Of a DNA stretch of 64,000 nucleotides, positions 1 to 11,149 are shown one piece after another. Location: the NCBI GenBank assembly GCA_009767595.1, contig VSDK01011118.1, positions 867,757 to 931,756 on the forward strand. Direction: 5' to 3'. Position 1 is the first letter of the stretch. Each line of letters opens with the position of its first letter. The notes beneath the pieces were generated by a model. That model made no database searches. It had not been told where the DNA came from and saw only the letters and a list, made by a program, of their open reading frames with translations. This stretch comes from Symbiodinium kawagutii. Its lineage: Eukaryota; Sar; Dinophyceae; Suessiales; Symbiodiniaceae. The translations under genes and the position numbers were made by a program.

Positions 1-184
1 TGGGGGTGCCCCCAAATCATCCAATAAATGGTCATTTACAGAAATAAACCAAGCTATGGGTCACGGCTTGAACCAACAAAATAGTTGATTAATGGTTAAT
101 TTTTAATGACCAACAAGTATAGGGGATATATACCGACTACATGGCTATGGGTCAAGACTTTAACCAACCCATTTTATGGGAGAT

Positions 185-265
185 AAGAACCAACAATAAT
201 AAGGAAAACAATGGTGAATGATAGGGGAACCAGGGACACAGGGTTTTGACCCACAGCCATATAGA
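185..265 (-). repeat. Dispersed repeat R1, copy 1
   Basis: Reverse orientation. Landmarks in order on the minus strand: TATGGCTGTGGGTCAAAACC, GGTTCCCCTATCATTCACCA, TTGTTTTCCTTATTATTGTT. Found only outside the giant element. Confidence 0.75.
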
Positions 266-393
266 TACATAAACAATTATGAATGAATAAATATAGCTGG
301 TCTACATATGAATGAAACAAAGCATAAATAAACACCTACGTTTCACAGTTTTAACATCTATCTATACTGATTATTTTTCAATACAAATCAAAT

Positions 394-396
394 CAA

Positions 397-432
<36 letters not shown>

Positions 433-433
433 T
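394..433. repeat. (CA)n(TA)n microsatellite
   Basis: CA units to about 414, then TA units; more TA-rich sequence to 510. Confidence 0.9.
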
Positions 434-639
434 TCTTAAAACTCCACAAATTCAAATACATATATATATATATAAATACACATTGTTTTAAAATTATTAT
501 ATATATAGTAAATAATCAAACAACATAGACCCCAAAGAGAACATATATACTCAAATAAAGGTTGGAGAAAGGACTCTCCAATTTCCGCAAATCAACGCGA
601 CTTGAGTTTGGACTCCAAACGGCACCCTGCACAGCACCC

Positions 640-702
640 TCGACTGAAAAAATCGCCGACCAGCAACCTTGCCGTGGAAGTAAGAACCCCTGTAGCTTCC
701 AG
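640..702 (-). CDS. Glutaredoxin-like exon 3 (probable)
   Basis: On the minus strand an AG at 703-704 is followed by LEATGVLTSTARLLVGDFFS. This fits the TG..(S/T)-(P)-x-hhh-G segment that follows the helix encoded by 930-1013, and the phase is correct. The usual cis-Pro position is Ala or Thr here. A competing acceptor 4 bp upstream gives a different, less family-like frame. The lower boundary is unknown. Confidence 0.4.
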
Positions 703-929
703 CTACCTGCGGAAATAAAATGTATGTATGTAGATGTATGTATCTACATATGGATCTACAACTCTAGATACTGTTCCTCCCATGCACACACAAACACGTA
801 TGCATTCGTATGCAAAAAAGGTAAACACATGTATGCATCTGTGACTATATTTGTGCTATGGTCTGGTTTTTGAATCCCAGCTATATTTTTATTGGCACTA
901 TATTTTAGTTATATGTGTACTATAAAGAC

Positions 930-1013
930 CTGTCTGAATGCTTTCAAGGTCCTTTGCTCGGGATCGGCTTCCACGATGAAGGGAGGGTAGCCTGCATCCT
1001 TCAAAGCGGCCAC
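930..1013 (-). CDS. Glutaredoxin-like exon 2
   Basis: Exactly 28 codons between CTCTCAG|GTGGCC and CAG|GTCTTT on the minus strand. Reads VAALKDAGYPPFIVEADPEQ, then RTLKAFRQ. This is the helix-strand-helix that follows CPxC in glutaredoxins (hydrophobic strand, then D, then a basic helix). It joins in phase 0 to 2878-2925. Confidence 0.65.
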
Positions 1014-1375
1014 CTGAGAGAGCGAGGGGATCAGCAGGGGCCAAATTCCTGCACTGCTGCGACGAATGGGAACCCCGGCCATTCATAATTTTGGCTCATT
1101 TACTGTAAATGTTTGATAATGTTTGATGCCAAATCACTGAGCAATTACAGCAAAACTGGTGGTGGCTGATTAATGTAGTTACCATTGGGGATCTATATGG
1201 GATCGATCAGACCGTGATGCACATTTGTGGAAGGATGCGATGGGCTAGGTACATCTTCATTCTGTTCATGATGTATCTCCACCATCGAGTTGTCTGAAAA
1301 GAAATCTACCAAAACCACTTGTTCCATCTTTTTCCTGCCTAACCCAGCTCACACATTACAGCAGTTTAAGCGCAA

Positions 1376-1500
1376 TACAAAGAAGCGTAAGTATGGTCAA
1401 GAATTTGAGCAAAGTCATCAGTGAATTTGCTTTCACCAGCTCTGAGACTCTCTCGGTTTGTTTTGGGGAGGGGCCTGCCATGGCCTCCCACACACGCAAA
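1376..1500 (-). CDS. Weak minus-strand coding block
   Basis: Reads RPLPKTNRESLRAGESKFTD, then DFAQILDHTYASLYCA. It lies inside the proposed glutaredoxin intron, so it may be chance or an old gene piece. Confidence 0.2.
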
Positions 1501-2403
1501 AAAAGAACCGGGTGAAACTATGTGAACGGTTTGGGTTGAAAAATGTTTAGCGTTGCGGTGTTCATGCGCCCAAGTGATCAAGTGTTGTATACTGCATAGG
1601 GTTTGATGCACCCAGGAAATTTCAAAAGAGTAGCCACCGGCAAAATAAAGGCAACATGTTCAGTGCATGCGGGGGTTGGTGACTTCGAGCAGCAAAGTAA
1701 TTTCGTACACTTGACGATATTCCACATGAGGACGACCCTTTGCCCCGTCTGTAACACGTTGCTTTGATGCTTTTCAGTGCATCACGCTGATGCACCCATG
1801 AGCATGTGTCTTTTTGTCTCCCCCTCACGCTCCTTCACACGTACCCATGAAATACACATGAAAGAGTGCACACATATCTAAGCACATTATGAACCAGTCT
1901 GATTCATCATTTTGGAATGGATTACAGGCGTTAAACCCAACAATCAACTTCTCATAGGGGGCAATGATGCGGCAAAATCCATCCTTCAACTATTGTACAA
2001 GGACTCAGTCCTTAAAATAAAGCGCCCCCAGAACTATATCCCCAGAAAAATCCAGCAATGCTCTGCTAAAGCCTTGGTAAAATGGGTGGTTCCACTGGTT
2101 GTGGGTCAAGGGCACCTGTACCCTGGCTGTTCACGTTCCCTTGCTGACCGAACTTGTCTAACTGTTGGGGTGACCTATGCCGACATGTTGCTAGCTTATA
2201 CTGACCCATCACCAAGTCACATGTGTTTTTACAATCCAAACCCCATATTTTTGACCATATCAGCTTTCATCAACCATTATCAACCATTATGAACTACATT
2301 AAGCATCATTGTTTAGCATCAACATGCATTAACCATTGCTAACCAAGTTTAATCAATGGCTAATAATAGTTCACAATGGCTCACCATATAAAATGGTTTA
2401 GCA

Positions 2404-2495
2404 TCAACATTCCCTAATAATTACTGGCTATGGGTCAAAACCCCGTACCCCTGGTTCCCCTATCATTAACCATTGTTTTCCCTATTATTGTTGCT
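2404..2495 (+). repeat. Dispersed repeat R1, copy 2
   Basis: Landmarks GGCTATGGGTCAAAACCCCG, TACCCCTGGTTCCCCTATCA, TTAACCATTGTTTTCCCTAT. Confidence 0.75.
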
Positions 2496-2830
2496 TAATA
2501 TTGATGGTTAATATTGACTCATAGCCTACTTGCATTTACTGACCATTTGATTTAACATTCCCCAATTCACTATAATGGCTCACCATATAAACTGGACAAA
2601 TGGTAGTTACTAAGTGTACTAGGGGGTATCCCCTAAAAGCCAACTGCTTTTCCATTAAAATGGGAACCCCGCTAGTGATCATCAACCAGGGGTTTAGCTT
2701 CATCATGGGTAGCCATTAATTACTAACTGTATTACCCACACTAACTGTACTACCCATACTAATTAGTTAACTGGGTAGCCATTAATATTGATGGTTAATA
2801 TTGACTCATAGCCTACTAACATTTACCAAC
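2490..2830 (+). repeat. Short direct repeat pair
   Basis: ATATTGATGGTTAATATTGA followed by CTCATAGCCTACT occurs at about 2499 and again at about 2787. Confidence 0.8.
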
Positions 2831-2877
2831 CGTAACTACCCATGTTTGTCCATCAGCCTTCAACGTCGCCCAGGGAC

Positions 2878-2925
2878 TGCTTGCTGGCAGAAAGGACAGG
2901 TGGACGAAATGAAGGCGATGACTTC
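2878..2925 (-). CDS. Glutaredoxin-like exon with CPFC active site
   Basis: GGGTAG|GAAGTC to AAGCA|GTCCCT on the minus strand, 16 codons: EVIAFISSTCPFCQQA. A hydrophobic strand ending in CPFC is the redox site of glutaredoxin/thioredoxin-fold proteins. Joined to exon 930-1013 it gives FISSTCPFCQQAVAALKDAG, which matches the family closely. The intron is 1864 bp and holds a copy of the dispersed repeat. The N-terminal exons (higher coordinates) are not identified. Confidence 0.65.
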
Positions 2926-3729
2926 CTACCCGCCATGCGCCCCAGTGCCGGGTGGTGGCACAGCCACAGCCGTGCCCCACAGGTTCAGATCTACTAGGAA
3001 TACACGGAAAATCGTTGCGAAACCAGTCCCTAAAATTGGAGAAACATGCCTAAAATCACGACTAGCCGCGTAGCATTCTCGTGATGATTCCTAACATCCC
3101 TGGTGACCCTAACATCCCTGGTCCCCTGGACTGGGCAAAACCTCAAAAATGTAAGTTACATTTGAAAATTGCTCCACTATGGTGTTTTCTAACCATCTAC
3201 GGTGGCTGATGATTGCTGTGGTGATCAGTGGCGACCAGCGAGGTGCTGAACCTTGAATCATTGCAACCGTTGGTGGTCACCACCACGTCATGAAAAATAT
3301 GTGCATGTGTCAGCCAACAAGTTGTTAATAGTTGATAGAACTAATAGGGAAAATGAAACATGTTTGAAACCACCAGCCATTTATCATTCCAGGGAGCGGA
3401 TCAAAATGATATGCATGGACCATGGGCTGCAAGCTGAATGTGAAGTATTCAAAACCCAGGGGAGAAAAGCCAAATGCACCACCAAATAAAGAGTGACTTT
3501 CCGAGACATCAAATGTCTCCACTTCTTGGTTCACATTTTGGGTGTCTATTCTGGGCTATGATCACTCAGCCAAATTAGTGAAACTATGCCTGGTTGAAGG
3601 TGGTCATCCCTATGGAAAAATACGAATCAACCATATCAACCAACCAATCATGGGTAATTTGTGAATACATCAATACTACGGGGAAATGCTTAAAACCACC
3701 AACCAAACATAACCAACGCTACTGGTTGA

Positions 3730-3815
3730 AAATGCTTGGCGCAACATCTGGCACCCACAAAATGTAAACTGCTCCAGTGAAACGCCGGTAAGCCACGTGC
3801 TCGGCAATCAACCCA
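3730..3815 (-). CDS. Weak minus-strand coding block
   Basis: Minus frame AEHVAYRRFTGAVYILWVPD, then VAPSIFNQ. Possible upstream exon of the glutaredoxin-like gene; splice sites not convincing. Confidence 0.2.
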
Positions 3816-4002
3816 TCCACTGAAGCTCCTTAGAGACACGAGTTGGATCTCTGCGTTAAATAAACTGCTGGAAGGGATGATCAATCACTGGAGTTATGCC
3901 ATGGCACACGCGCTTACAACTTCTCACAAACAAAGGTATGCCCAGATTCAAGGTGCAAAGGCTGCCGCAAAGTTGGCTTCTTGCAACCAGCAATGGGGCT
4001 GC

Positions 4003-4225
4003 TTATGGCAAATCAGCATTCAGCAATGGGAGCTGGGGATTGACTAGGCATGGCCATACTTGTCTGAGACTTGGAGAGGTGTGCAGCACTCCAATGTAAT
4101 GCAACGATGAACTGGCTTCTTCCATCAGGTGTTCCATGATTGCAACAAGGTAACCCAGTTGAACCATCAGCGCATCAACTATCATTGCGTCGCTGGTCGG
4201 CAGTGAGTCACTCCTACCTTGACCC
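4003..4225 (-). CDS. Minus-strand exon candidate
   Basis: Reads SDSLPTSDAMIVDALMVQLG, then YLVAIMEHLMEEASSSLHYI, a convincing helical composition. Boundaries unknown. Confidence 0.3.
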
Positions 4226-4313
4226 TCAATGAGCCGATCAAAATGGATGAAAGTCCCAAAATAATCCGAATTGATATCCCAAAAACAAGGGGGTGAATGG
4301 GGGGTAAAGACAT

Positions 4314-4405
4314 AAAACTGGTCAAAAATGCTGGTCATTGATAGGGGGTTAAATAAAACTGGTCAAAAATGCTGGTCATTGATAGGGGGTTAAATAAAAC
4401 TGGTC
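4314..4405. repeat. 41-bp tandem repeat
   Basis: AAAACTGGTCAAAAATGCTG starts two full copies and a third partial copy at 41-bp spacing. Confidence 0.9.
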
Positions 4406-4577
4406 ACAAATCCATCATTAAACCTCACCAAAGCGCAACCCGCCATACTCCAACCACAGTGGTTGAAAACTGCAGGCTGCTGCCAAGTAGCGCATTGCAA
4501 CTGCCTGGGCCCTCGCCTAGCCACACTCGCGGCGGCATCATGTAGAACTGCTGGGTGCCAAACCATGAGTGGTGAAC

Positions 4578-4648
<71 letters not shown>
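4578..4648. repeat. (GAT)n microsatellite
   Basis: About 23 GAT units, followed by a degraded GAT/ATC tail to 4690. Confidence 0.95.
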
Positions 4649-4704
4649 TCATGATCATAAATGACGATGATAATGATGATCATGATATCATACTATGGTT
4701 GCTA

Positions 4705-4905
4705 AAATTTGCCTTTCACGGCCCTTGATTTCCCGCTGCTTCGGTTTCTATTTTGAAGGTGCTTAGAACTCGCTGGGCCGCCACCGGACCGCCTTGCGTG
4801 GTGCCTGCTTTCGTGCAGCGGCGACGAAGGCACCGAGAGACGCAGCGGCACAGAACCTCGGTGCCGCTGACGAGTCGGGGGGTCCGGCGAAGAATGAGTG
4901 AAATC
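4705..4905 (-). CDS. GC-rich minus-strand exon candidate
   Basis: After CACCCAG on the minus strand the frame FFAGPPDSSAAPRFCAAASL, then GAFVAAARKQAPRKAVRWRP, looks like a targeting-peptide style sequence. Two other frames are also open. Confidence 0.25.
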
Positions 4906-5639
4906 CCCTGGGTGCTTCGCAAGCAATAACCGTAGGATATAAAATCAGTAGGATCATCCTATAACCAGCAGTAGTTTAAAAACCAAATACATGGTTAATA
5001 TAAGCGAAATTCCAAACACATGGTTAAACACAAAGAGGGTCATAACCAACAACAGTAGGATATACAAAATCTCATAAAAGGGCATTTGGCGCCTGCACCT
5101 GTCACAAAATGTTGATTGTTTCAAGTCAGTGAGGAAACCCGAGCAGTTCTGGTTTGTTTCTTACTCCATGGTTGATTACCCATGCATGTTCAACTGGTTG
5201 ACCATCATTGGCATTGTCTGAACCCTTCCGAACTGGGGATGTTGATCAAGTACTTGGTAACGTAAACATAGAGCCTTAAACAGCTAAAGCGATCCTCACA
5301 AGGCATACCTTCATGCTGAAAGAAAAATCATGATTAATTATACATCCCTCGGACCGTTGTTTATCAAAATGGCCATGGTTTCACCCTATGAAACCACTGT
5401 TCCATCATGGGTTGACATGTGTTAGGCATTCTTGATTCTTTATCACACTCAGCGATCGCTGACCACCAATAGCCAATAAAAAGTATAAATAAACCGACTG
5501 ACCATCAGCAACTCGCATGAATGGAATCACTGTAGAAAGCAATAGCCATCTGACCACCCTCAGCCTATAACTATCACTGACCATTGTTAAGCATTACGAA
5601 TCATTGACCATCATCGGCTATGGCGACAGTTACAGCAGT

Positions 5640-5826
5640 TGGGACCTGGTTCACCCCCTGCAACTGGCTGCTTGTGGAAACCGCCCTGGCCCACGGACCC
5701 CCGGGGCCCCAACGCAGCCCCGGTGGCGGCGCTGTTGGGCGTGGAGGGAGGCTGCTCCACTGGCAGCGTCCCACCGCGCAAGGCGCAAGGGGTGGAGGGC
5801 ACCACCTGGGAGTGGATCAACCTGTC
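5640..5826 (-). CDS. GC-rich minus-strand exon candidate
   Basis: Begins after CTCCCAG on the minus strand. Phase 0 reads VVPSTPCALRGGTLPVEQPP, then STPNSAATGAALGPRGSVGQ. All frames are rather open because of high GC, so the frame is uncertain. Confidence 0.3.
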
Positions 5827-6142
5827 CATGGACCCAGCTGAGTCATAGCAAGATCGGGTCATGATTGTTAATAAATGGTTAATAAATCATATTGGGTCAA
5901 TAGTAATGAGCAACAATAACAGTGGTTATTCAATGTTATTATTGATCATTATTAAAATTATTGGGTTCGTTAATAAATGGTTGATAATAGAGAATAATAA
6001 GCAACGATAAGGGTTGAAAGAGTCAACAAAAACCAGCCTAGGGCTAGGTCAACCAAAGGGAAAGCAGCATAGGATCCACCAACATGCAGCACTAACCAGC
6101 AACCAACATACCAGTTGGGATTGTAGCAGTAGCCATTAACAA

Positions 6143-6547
6143 TCAAGCATTGTCAGCAACTAGAAACTGACGAGCAATGAGGCTGGGCTGGACAACCAAA
6201 CAAACATATGAGGTAGGACAGTAGGATGGAACTGAACGAATCATAGGGATGATATGAGCGGTAAGAGTGGGAAATGCCAGCATGGCTTCAAAGAACATCG
6301 GGGCACGTGGTGTGATAGTAAGATCATCATTGTAGATTGCACTTGGTTGCTTACTTAGCAACAAGATGGACTGGTATCCAGTCCATGCCTGACGGAAACA
6401 GCAACTTTTGAGTGTAGCAGCACATCCAACCCCCAAGTGACACCAGCCCCAAATGATTGGCTGCATGGCAGCCAGCCGTCTCCAAGTGGCAAAGGCCGGT
6501 GACGCAACGAACATATGGCCTGCCTCAGGAACAAAAAAAGTGTTCAA
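6143..6547 (-). CDS. Open minus-strand block, doubtful
   Basis: 134 codons without a stop, with ATWRRLAAMQPIIWGWCHLG. Composition is odd (many Trp, Cys, Pro) and no splice or family signal supports it. Confidence 0.15.
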   Translation of the reverse strand: MNTFFVPEAGHMFVASPAFATWRRLAAMQPIIWGWCHLGVGCAATLKSCCFRQAWTGYQSILLLSKQPSAIYNDDLTITPRAPMFFEAMLAFPTLTAHIIPMIRSVPSYCPTSYVCLVVQPSLIARQFLVADNA

Positions 6548-6845
6548 GCATCAACTGGAAATTTGATAAACACTCTGTTGACATCACGTGTCTTGAATTG
6601 AGCGGGTGTATTTGTGAAGATTTTCGCCAAGGTCGGCTCGAATAAGACCCAAATGTATCTCTAGCTTTTATTGATCAACAATTATAATCATTCTAAAAAA
6701 TAGACTAAATAGATGAACCATGTAAAGCTGATTTAAGACTAAGTCGCTGGGTCAACCTATCCATTTGTGCACGTGGGCGCCAACATAGCAATATACAGAA
6801 ACTTGTACCATGACCGCATGACATGAGATTTGGAGGGATTACACT

Positions 6846-6960
6846 TCATGTGGCTATGGGTCAGAGCCCTGTACCCTTGGTTCCCCCATGATTAATTAAC
6901 CAGTGTTTCCCTATTGTTGTTGGTGGTTATCCCCCATTAGTTGGTTGGTTAAAGCCTTGA
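6846..6960 (+). repeat. Dispersed repeat R1, copy 3
   Basis: GTGGCTATGGGTCAGAGCCC, TGTACCCTTGGTTCCCCCAT, TGTTTCCCTATTGTTGTTGG, then ATCCCCCATTAGTTGGTTGG. Confidence 0.75.
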
Positions 6961-7211
6961 ACCCATGGCAATGTGGTCAACGCCCTGATCGATTTGGATC
7001 CACTGTACCACTCCTCCACTCGTGGGCGCTAGAGCGGGGATCTGGGCTTGATTCGCCCCCTAATTTTCCCAAATCACCTATGCTCCAAGCTGGAAATTCA
7101 ACAGTACTGCACACGTGGCTTGCATGAAAGCAGAAAAGACAAAACAAACACACACAACCAGAATTAGCTGGCACAAAAAAATGCAACAACTTCGGCACAT
7201 GGTAAACTTGC

Positions 7212-7285
7212 TTGGACCTCTCTTGTGGAGCCGCGGTTTCTGGGATAGTACTTGATGCAGGCGTTGCCAGCTTTGTTGAAGCCAT
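7212..7285 (-). CDS. Possible first exon on minus strand
   Basis: ATG at 7285 then ASTKLATPASSTIPETAAPQ and ERSK, ending at a GC donor (TCCAA|GCAAGT). Ser/Thr/Pro-rich start with small residues. It could begin the glutaredoxin-like gene, but the joins are not solved. Confidence 0.35.
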
Positions 7286-8310
7286 GATCCATGCGGCCAA
7301 AAGCTACAGCTGTTCAGCCTTCCTTAAGATCCAGCAGCATGAGATATGATCCCAAGCCATGATGGTACCCCTAATCTATGATGGGGGGCCATGTGGGATG
7401 AGACCAACCATTGCACCCGTGCAGGGCCCTGACCTGCCACACAAATGATCACATCAGGAAACCACATCATCGTCATGTGATTCATGTGATGGTTTGCTAC
7501 CAAAGCTCCAGTGAGCAAACAACATTCCATGCATCTAATCTCTTTGAAGCAATCTTGTCACTAAACCGTGTTTCCAGAAAACCTAGCAGGTCTATCCATA
7601 TATAAACCTAGCAGGTGTATCCATGTCTGGTTGGTGCCACCGCGGCTGAGGCGAGACACGGAAGGACTGGCACTGGAGCACCGCTGAGTTCTGATCCGAG
7701 CCCAAACTCAGCGCAAGGCTCAGCTTCGAACGAGACGTGTCGAACGATGTGAAAACATGAGATTTGCAACCGCTAATGATGGGTTTCCCCAACCTGCAAC
7801 CATGAGTGATGAAATAAGCTATTAATGTTATGAAAATAAGCCTTGTAAGCATTAATGATGGGTTTCCTCCACCATCTCAAGCTATCACAACTTGAAAGAA
7901 GGAAAATCAGCTCTTGGAACAGGTACAGCTATGGATATGGCTTCATGCAACGCATGGCATTGCATGGCCACCCTTCGCAATTGTCACCACCAAATACCAG
8001 TAGTACCAGGTCAGGGGCTGCAATGCCAGGGCAAACCAACCACATTCTGTGCAGATCTTCGAGCTCAGAGGATTTTTGGAAGTACGCATCCACAATTTCG
8101 GTCATGCTATGTCATGTTCCATCATCTGTTGTTTTGCATCTTTCTTTTGCACATTTCTTCCGCAACTAGTTGGTGGTTTCAACCCCTATGAAAAATATTA
8201 GTCAATCTAGTCACTAGGGAAAATAAACAATTGAAATCACCAGCCAGGCAAATATAGATTTCAAAAAGCAAACATCCAAACACCAACCATCAAGGGCTGG
8301 CTGACCCTAC

Positions 8311-8448
8311 ATGCGCCGTGCCACCACCAGTTCTCGCTGGTACTCGGCGCGCCTTGTCATCGTCAGGGATGGTGGGGCACTTCATGAACACCTCCTGGCG
8401 CAGAGCCTCGACAAGCGGATGGCGGATGGTCGGTTTCCGTCGGATCCC
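8311..8448 (-). CDS. Minus-strand exon, unknown protein
   Basis: Exactly 46 codons between ACTCAG|GGGATC and GGCGCAT|GTAGGG. Reads GIRRKPTIRHPLVEALRQEV, then FMKCPTIPDDDKARRVPART. Good splice signals and composition. It does not join in phase directly to the exon at 10410-10602, so an exon is missing or it belongs to another gene. Confidence 0.5.
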
Positions 8449-9119
8449 CTGAGTGAAACGGGGCTTAGATTGACCTCTGAGATGGATTACTTAATGATTC
8501 ATGGAGTCTAATTGATAGTTAGTACTTCACGAGTTGCTTCACTCAAAATTCACGTAGTATAAAGCGTTAGTTGATATTTTGTGTTGACATGTTTGATCAT
8601 AGTAGTTACTGACTAATGGTTGATTGATATTACTGTAACAGTTGAAGACTAATTGGTGATTGATTGTCAATGATACCCATACTTGCAACCAGTAGTGAAA
8701 CTGCGAAGGCTTGTTATTGCTAATTAACGACCAACGGAGTTAATGACATCTAATGACCATGAGCAAGCAGCTGTAGTGAAGTATCTAATTGTTGCTTTTG
8801 TCAGTAGTAGTGATTACTCATGAGGACTATTTGATTGATAATTATGATTCTCATTAACGGCTACTAATGGCTATCATTTTTGCATAATTTGTTTTCATCG
8901 TTAATCAGTTAGAATGTTTATCAAAAGTCGCAAGCAAATCAAACATAAAAACAAACCATCAGAAACCATACTTGACAAAGACCAGTTCACCATCATTTCA
9001 TTATCATTCATTGATCATTGTGAAATCCGAAAAAATGAAAGACTTGTTCTTTTAATGAGTTCACATTCATAAAAACATTATGAACAATCAATCTATCTCC
9101 ATGCGAGCAAACCGCTGAA

Positions 9120-9690
9120 ACCAATGATCCTCATCATCATAATCGTATTCCAGCAATTGGGCAATCCCTTTGTTAAAACCGTGGGGCGCCACAGCGGGTT
9201 CTGATGTACGGCCTGTAGCAACCATACCTGCTGACTTTTCCACACTTGAAGATCTTGAGGTTCATCACCCAAGTGGCTGATGACAAGCAACCAAGCGACC
9301 TTGCTGTCGGAAAACCCCTGCCCTGTCTGCGGCCTCTTCCGGAATACTGCACTTGAGCATGTTCTGCACGATGACCTTCAGCCAGCCATGGCAAAGCATG
9401 GTTTCAACAAGTGCATGCTTCAAGCGCCCTCCATGTCCCAGAAGAACGGGCATACCCGGCATACCGGATCGCTGGCGGTTTGCGGGCAGGGAAGTACATC
9501 TTCTTGAGGAGGCAACCCCCTAAAGAGACACTTTCCATCACTTTCCTACGACCTCCCAAGAGGCCAACATGTCGAAATTCGGGAGTCAAACACGAACAAA
9601 CCAAAACATGGGAGTTGAGCTGCGACCTCCGGCAGCAAACCACCTTTCCGTCAAAATTATTCAGCGACCAATCCATCAACAAGAAATATC
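9120..9690 (-). pseudogene. Decayed coding-like stretch
   Basis: Overlapping minus frames read GGRRKVMESVSLGGCLLKKM, then LKHALVETMLCHGWLKVIVQ, then HLGDEPQDLQVWKSQQVWLL, each shifted relative to the last. This looks like an old gene piece with frameshifts, or closely spaced exons. Not recognised. Confidence 0.25.
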
Positions 9691-9735
9691 CACGAAGAAA
9701 TTAGAAGTCACATGCACGGACGTGCATGAAAACCA

Positions 9736-9800
9736 CCTACCTACCTACCTACCTACCTACTGACCTACTGACCTATACCGACCTACCGACCGAACTACCA
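9736..9800. repeat. (CTAC)n repeat
   Basis: Pure ACCT/CTAC units to 9762, then diverged CTGACCTACCGACC forms. Confidence 0.9.
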
Positions 9801-10409
9801 ACGAACCTGCATCATCTCCTCCTCCCAAACCCATTCCCCCAATGGCTCCCCGGGAATTGGAAAGCCGATGGTGAGAGCGGCACCTGGAACTGGTTGAAGG
9901 TGCAATCCTTCAGAGTGGCCAAATACACGCCTCGGCCGCTGCTCACCCTTTGGATGCCCCAAACGTCTCCGAATCGCTGCCTCCCAACAGCAAGTCGTGA
10001 CTGTGTTACATGGATCCCCCTTGGACCTTAGAGCTCCGCACATAGGGCGTGAGCTACAGAATGAATGATCATATGGATTAAGTAATGGTTCACCAGCATC
10101 ACTGCTTCATACTTTTGACTACAAGTACTAATGTCATCATTACTTGAAAATCTTATAACTGGTTGGTGTAACCATCTGCGAACCATGAATGCAGTCATGA
10201 ACCAAATCGTCCAAATAATGATGATTTAAGCGTCACTGACCATTCTTGTTTAAAACCGCACCCTCCACCAAAACCTTTCCCGACGCCAGCCCGGCCAAGC
10301 CTCATCAGGCCCAACTTCCCATCATTGACCCTTGAAAGCATGACTAAACAATCATTGACCCTTGAAAGCAAACTTCCCATCATTGACCCAACAATCATTC
10401 ACCATTCAC

Positions 10410-10602
10410 CAAGTTGTTTGCCAGTTTCATCTCTGTGGTGCCCGGTTGTCACCCACCGCCACAGCAGCTCAGTCTTCGGCGTTTCAACCATCTCTTCAGG
10501 GTCACCAATCGCCTCAGTGGACACCAGGTTCATGCGCCAGGCGAGCACCAAATCCAGAAGCGTAGCCAACAAATTTCGTTCACTAGGCATCACGGTGACC
10601 AT
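10410..10602 (-). CDS. Minus-strand exon directly outside the element, unknown protein
   Basis: Reads MVTVMPSERNLLATLLDLVL and onward for 64 codons on the minus strand, ending at a GT donor (GTGAAT). The composition is protein-like (leucine-rich helix, then an acidic stretch with PEEMVETPKTE). ATG codons are at 10602 and 10590. The exon lies 6 bp from the left target duplication. If the element and one duplication copy are removed, the frame stays open upstream through the right flank to an AG acceptor at 57070-57071, so the true exon may have been cut by the insertion. No family recognised. Confidence 0.5.
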
Positions 10603-10607
10603 CAATG

Positions 10608-10615
10608 ACCGTAAC
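10608..10615. repeat. Left target-site duplication ACCGTAAC
   Basis: The 8 bp immediately outside the left inverted repeat. It is identical to the 8 bp immediately outside the right inverted repeat. Confidence 0.7.
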
Positions 10616-10661
10616 TGTTAACTTGCATGTAGGGCAGCCCCTTAAAAATAAGCGTTCTAAG
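10616..10661 (+). repeat. Left terminal inverted repeat
   Basis: Two conserved blocks, the outer TGTTAACTTGCATGTA and the inner AAATAAGCGTTCTAAG, separated by 14 non-conserved bases. The inner block is flanked by CCCTTA and TAAGGG, which makes a small local hairpin. The two-block layout could be a transposase binding site (inference). Confidence 0.75.
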
Positions 10662-10995
10662 GGTTTTGTTTTGGTTCCATGTGCAACCGTGCGAGCTCAC
10701 TAGTTTTGACACATGAATTTCCAGCACCAGAATGTTGTTTGCAACCTTTAAGCCCGTCCATTTTGCTGCTGTTCCTGGCTTGATTCAAACAGCAAAAAAG
10801 CAAAGATTGTAGGAAATAAAAAAAAAAAACAAATGGTGCAGAAAAAAGGAAAACACAACGAGGTCGCACAGACTTTGCGACACAATCCATCATAATCCAC
10901 CATCAAACGGCTGAGAGACTTGGAGCAGGAAACACTGTTATATCAAATTGATCAAATCTCAAATCTCAAATTGATTTGTTTCGATCTGATGGCTG
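10662..10995. other. 5' non-coding end of the element
   Basis: AT-rich stretch with a poly-A run near 10818, between the left terminal repeat and the first ATG of locus A. The promoter of locus A should lie here (inference). No TATA-like or spliced-leader acceptor signal can be singled out with confidence. Confidence 0.4.
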
Positions 10996-11149
10996 ATGGC
11001 GGAAGTCTCGGTGGACACTGCGTTGGAGATATTGCGTCAGCACTTTCAAGGGAGTGCGGCTGCTCAAGTGGCTTTAGCTAGTTTGGAAACGATCGTGAAG
11101 GAAAACGGTGTCAATCCTGATGACCGGACCATTCGAAGGAGCGATTCTC
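10996..11149 (+). CDS. Locus A first exon
   Basis: ATG followed by 51 codons beginning MAEVSVDTALEILRQHFQGS, an amphipathic helical segment, to a possible GT donor (GTTTCG). The ATG 8 bp upstream (10988) opens a different frame that stops after about 30 codons, so 10996 is preferred. Confidence 0.5.
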
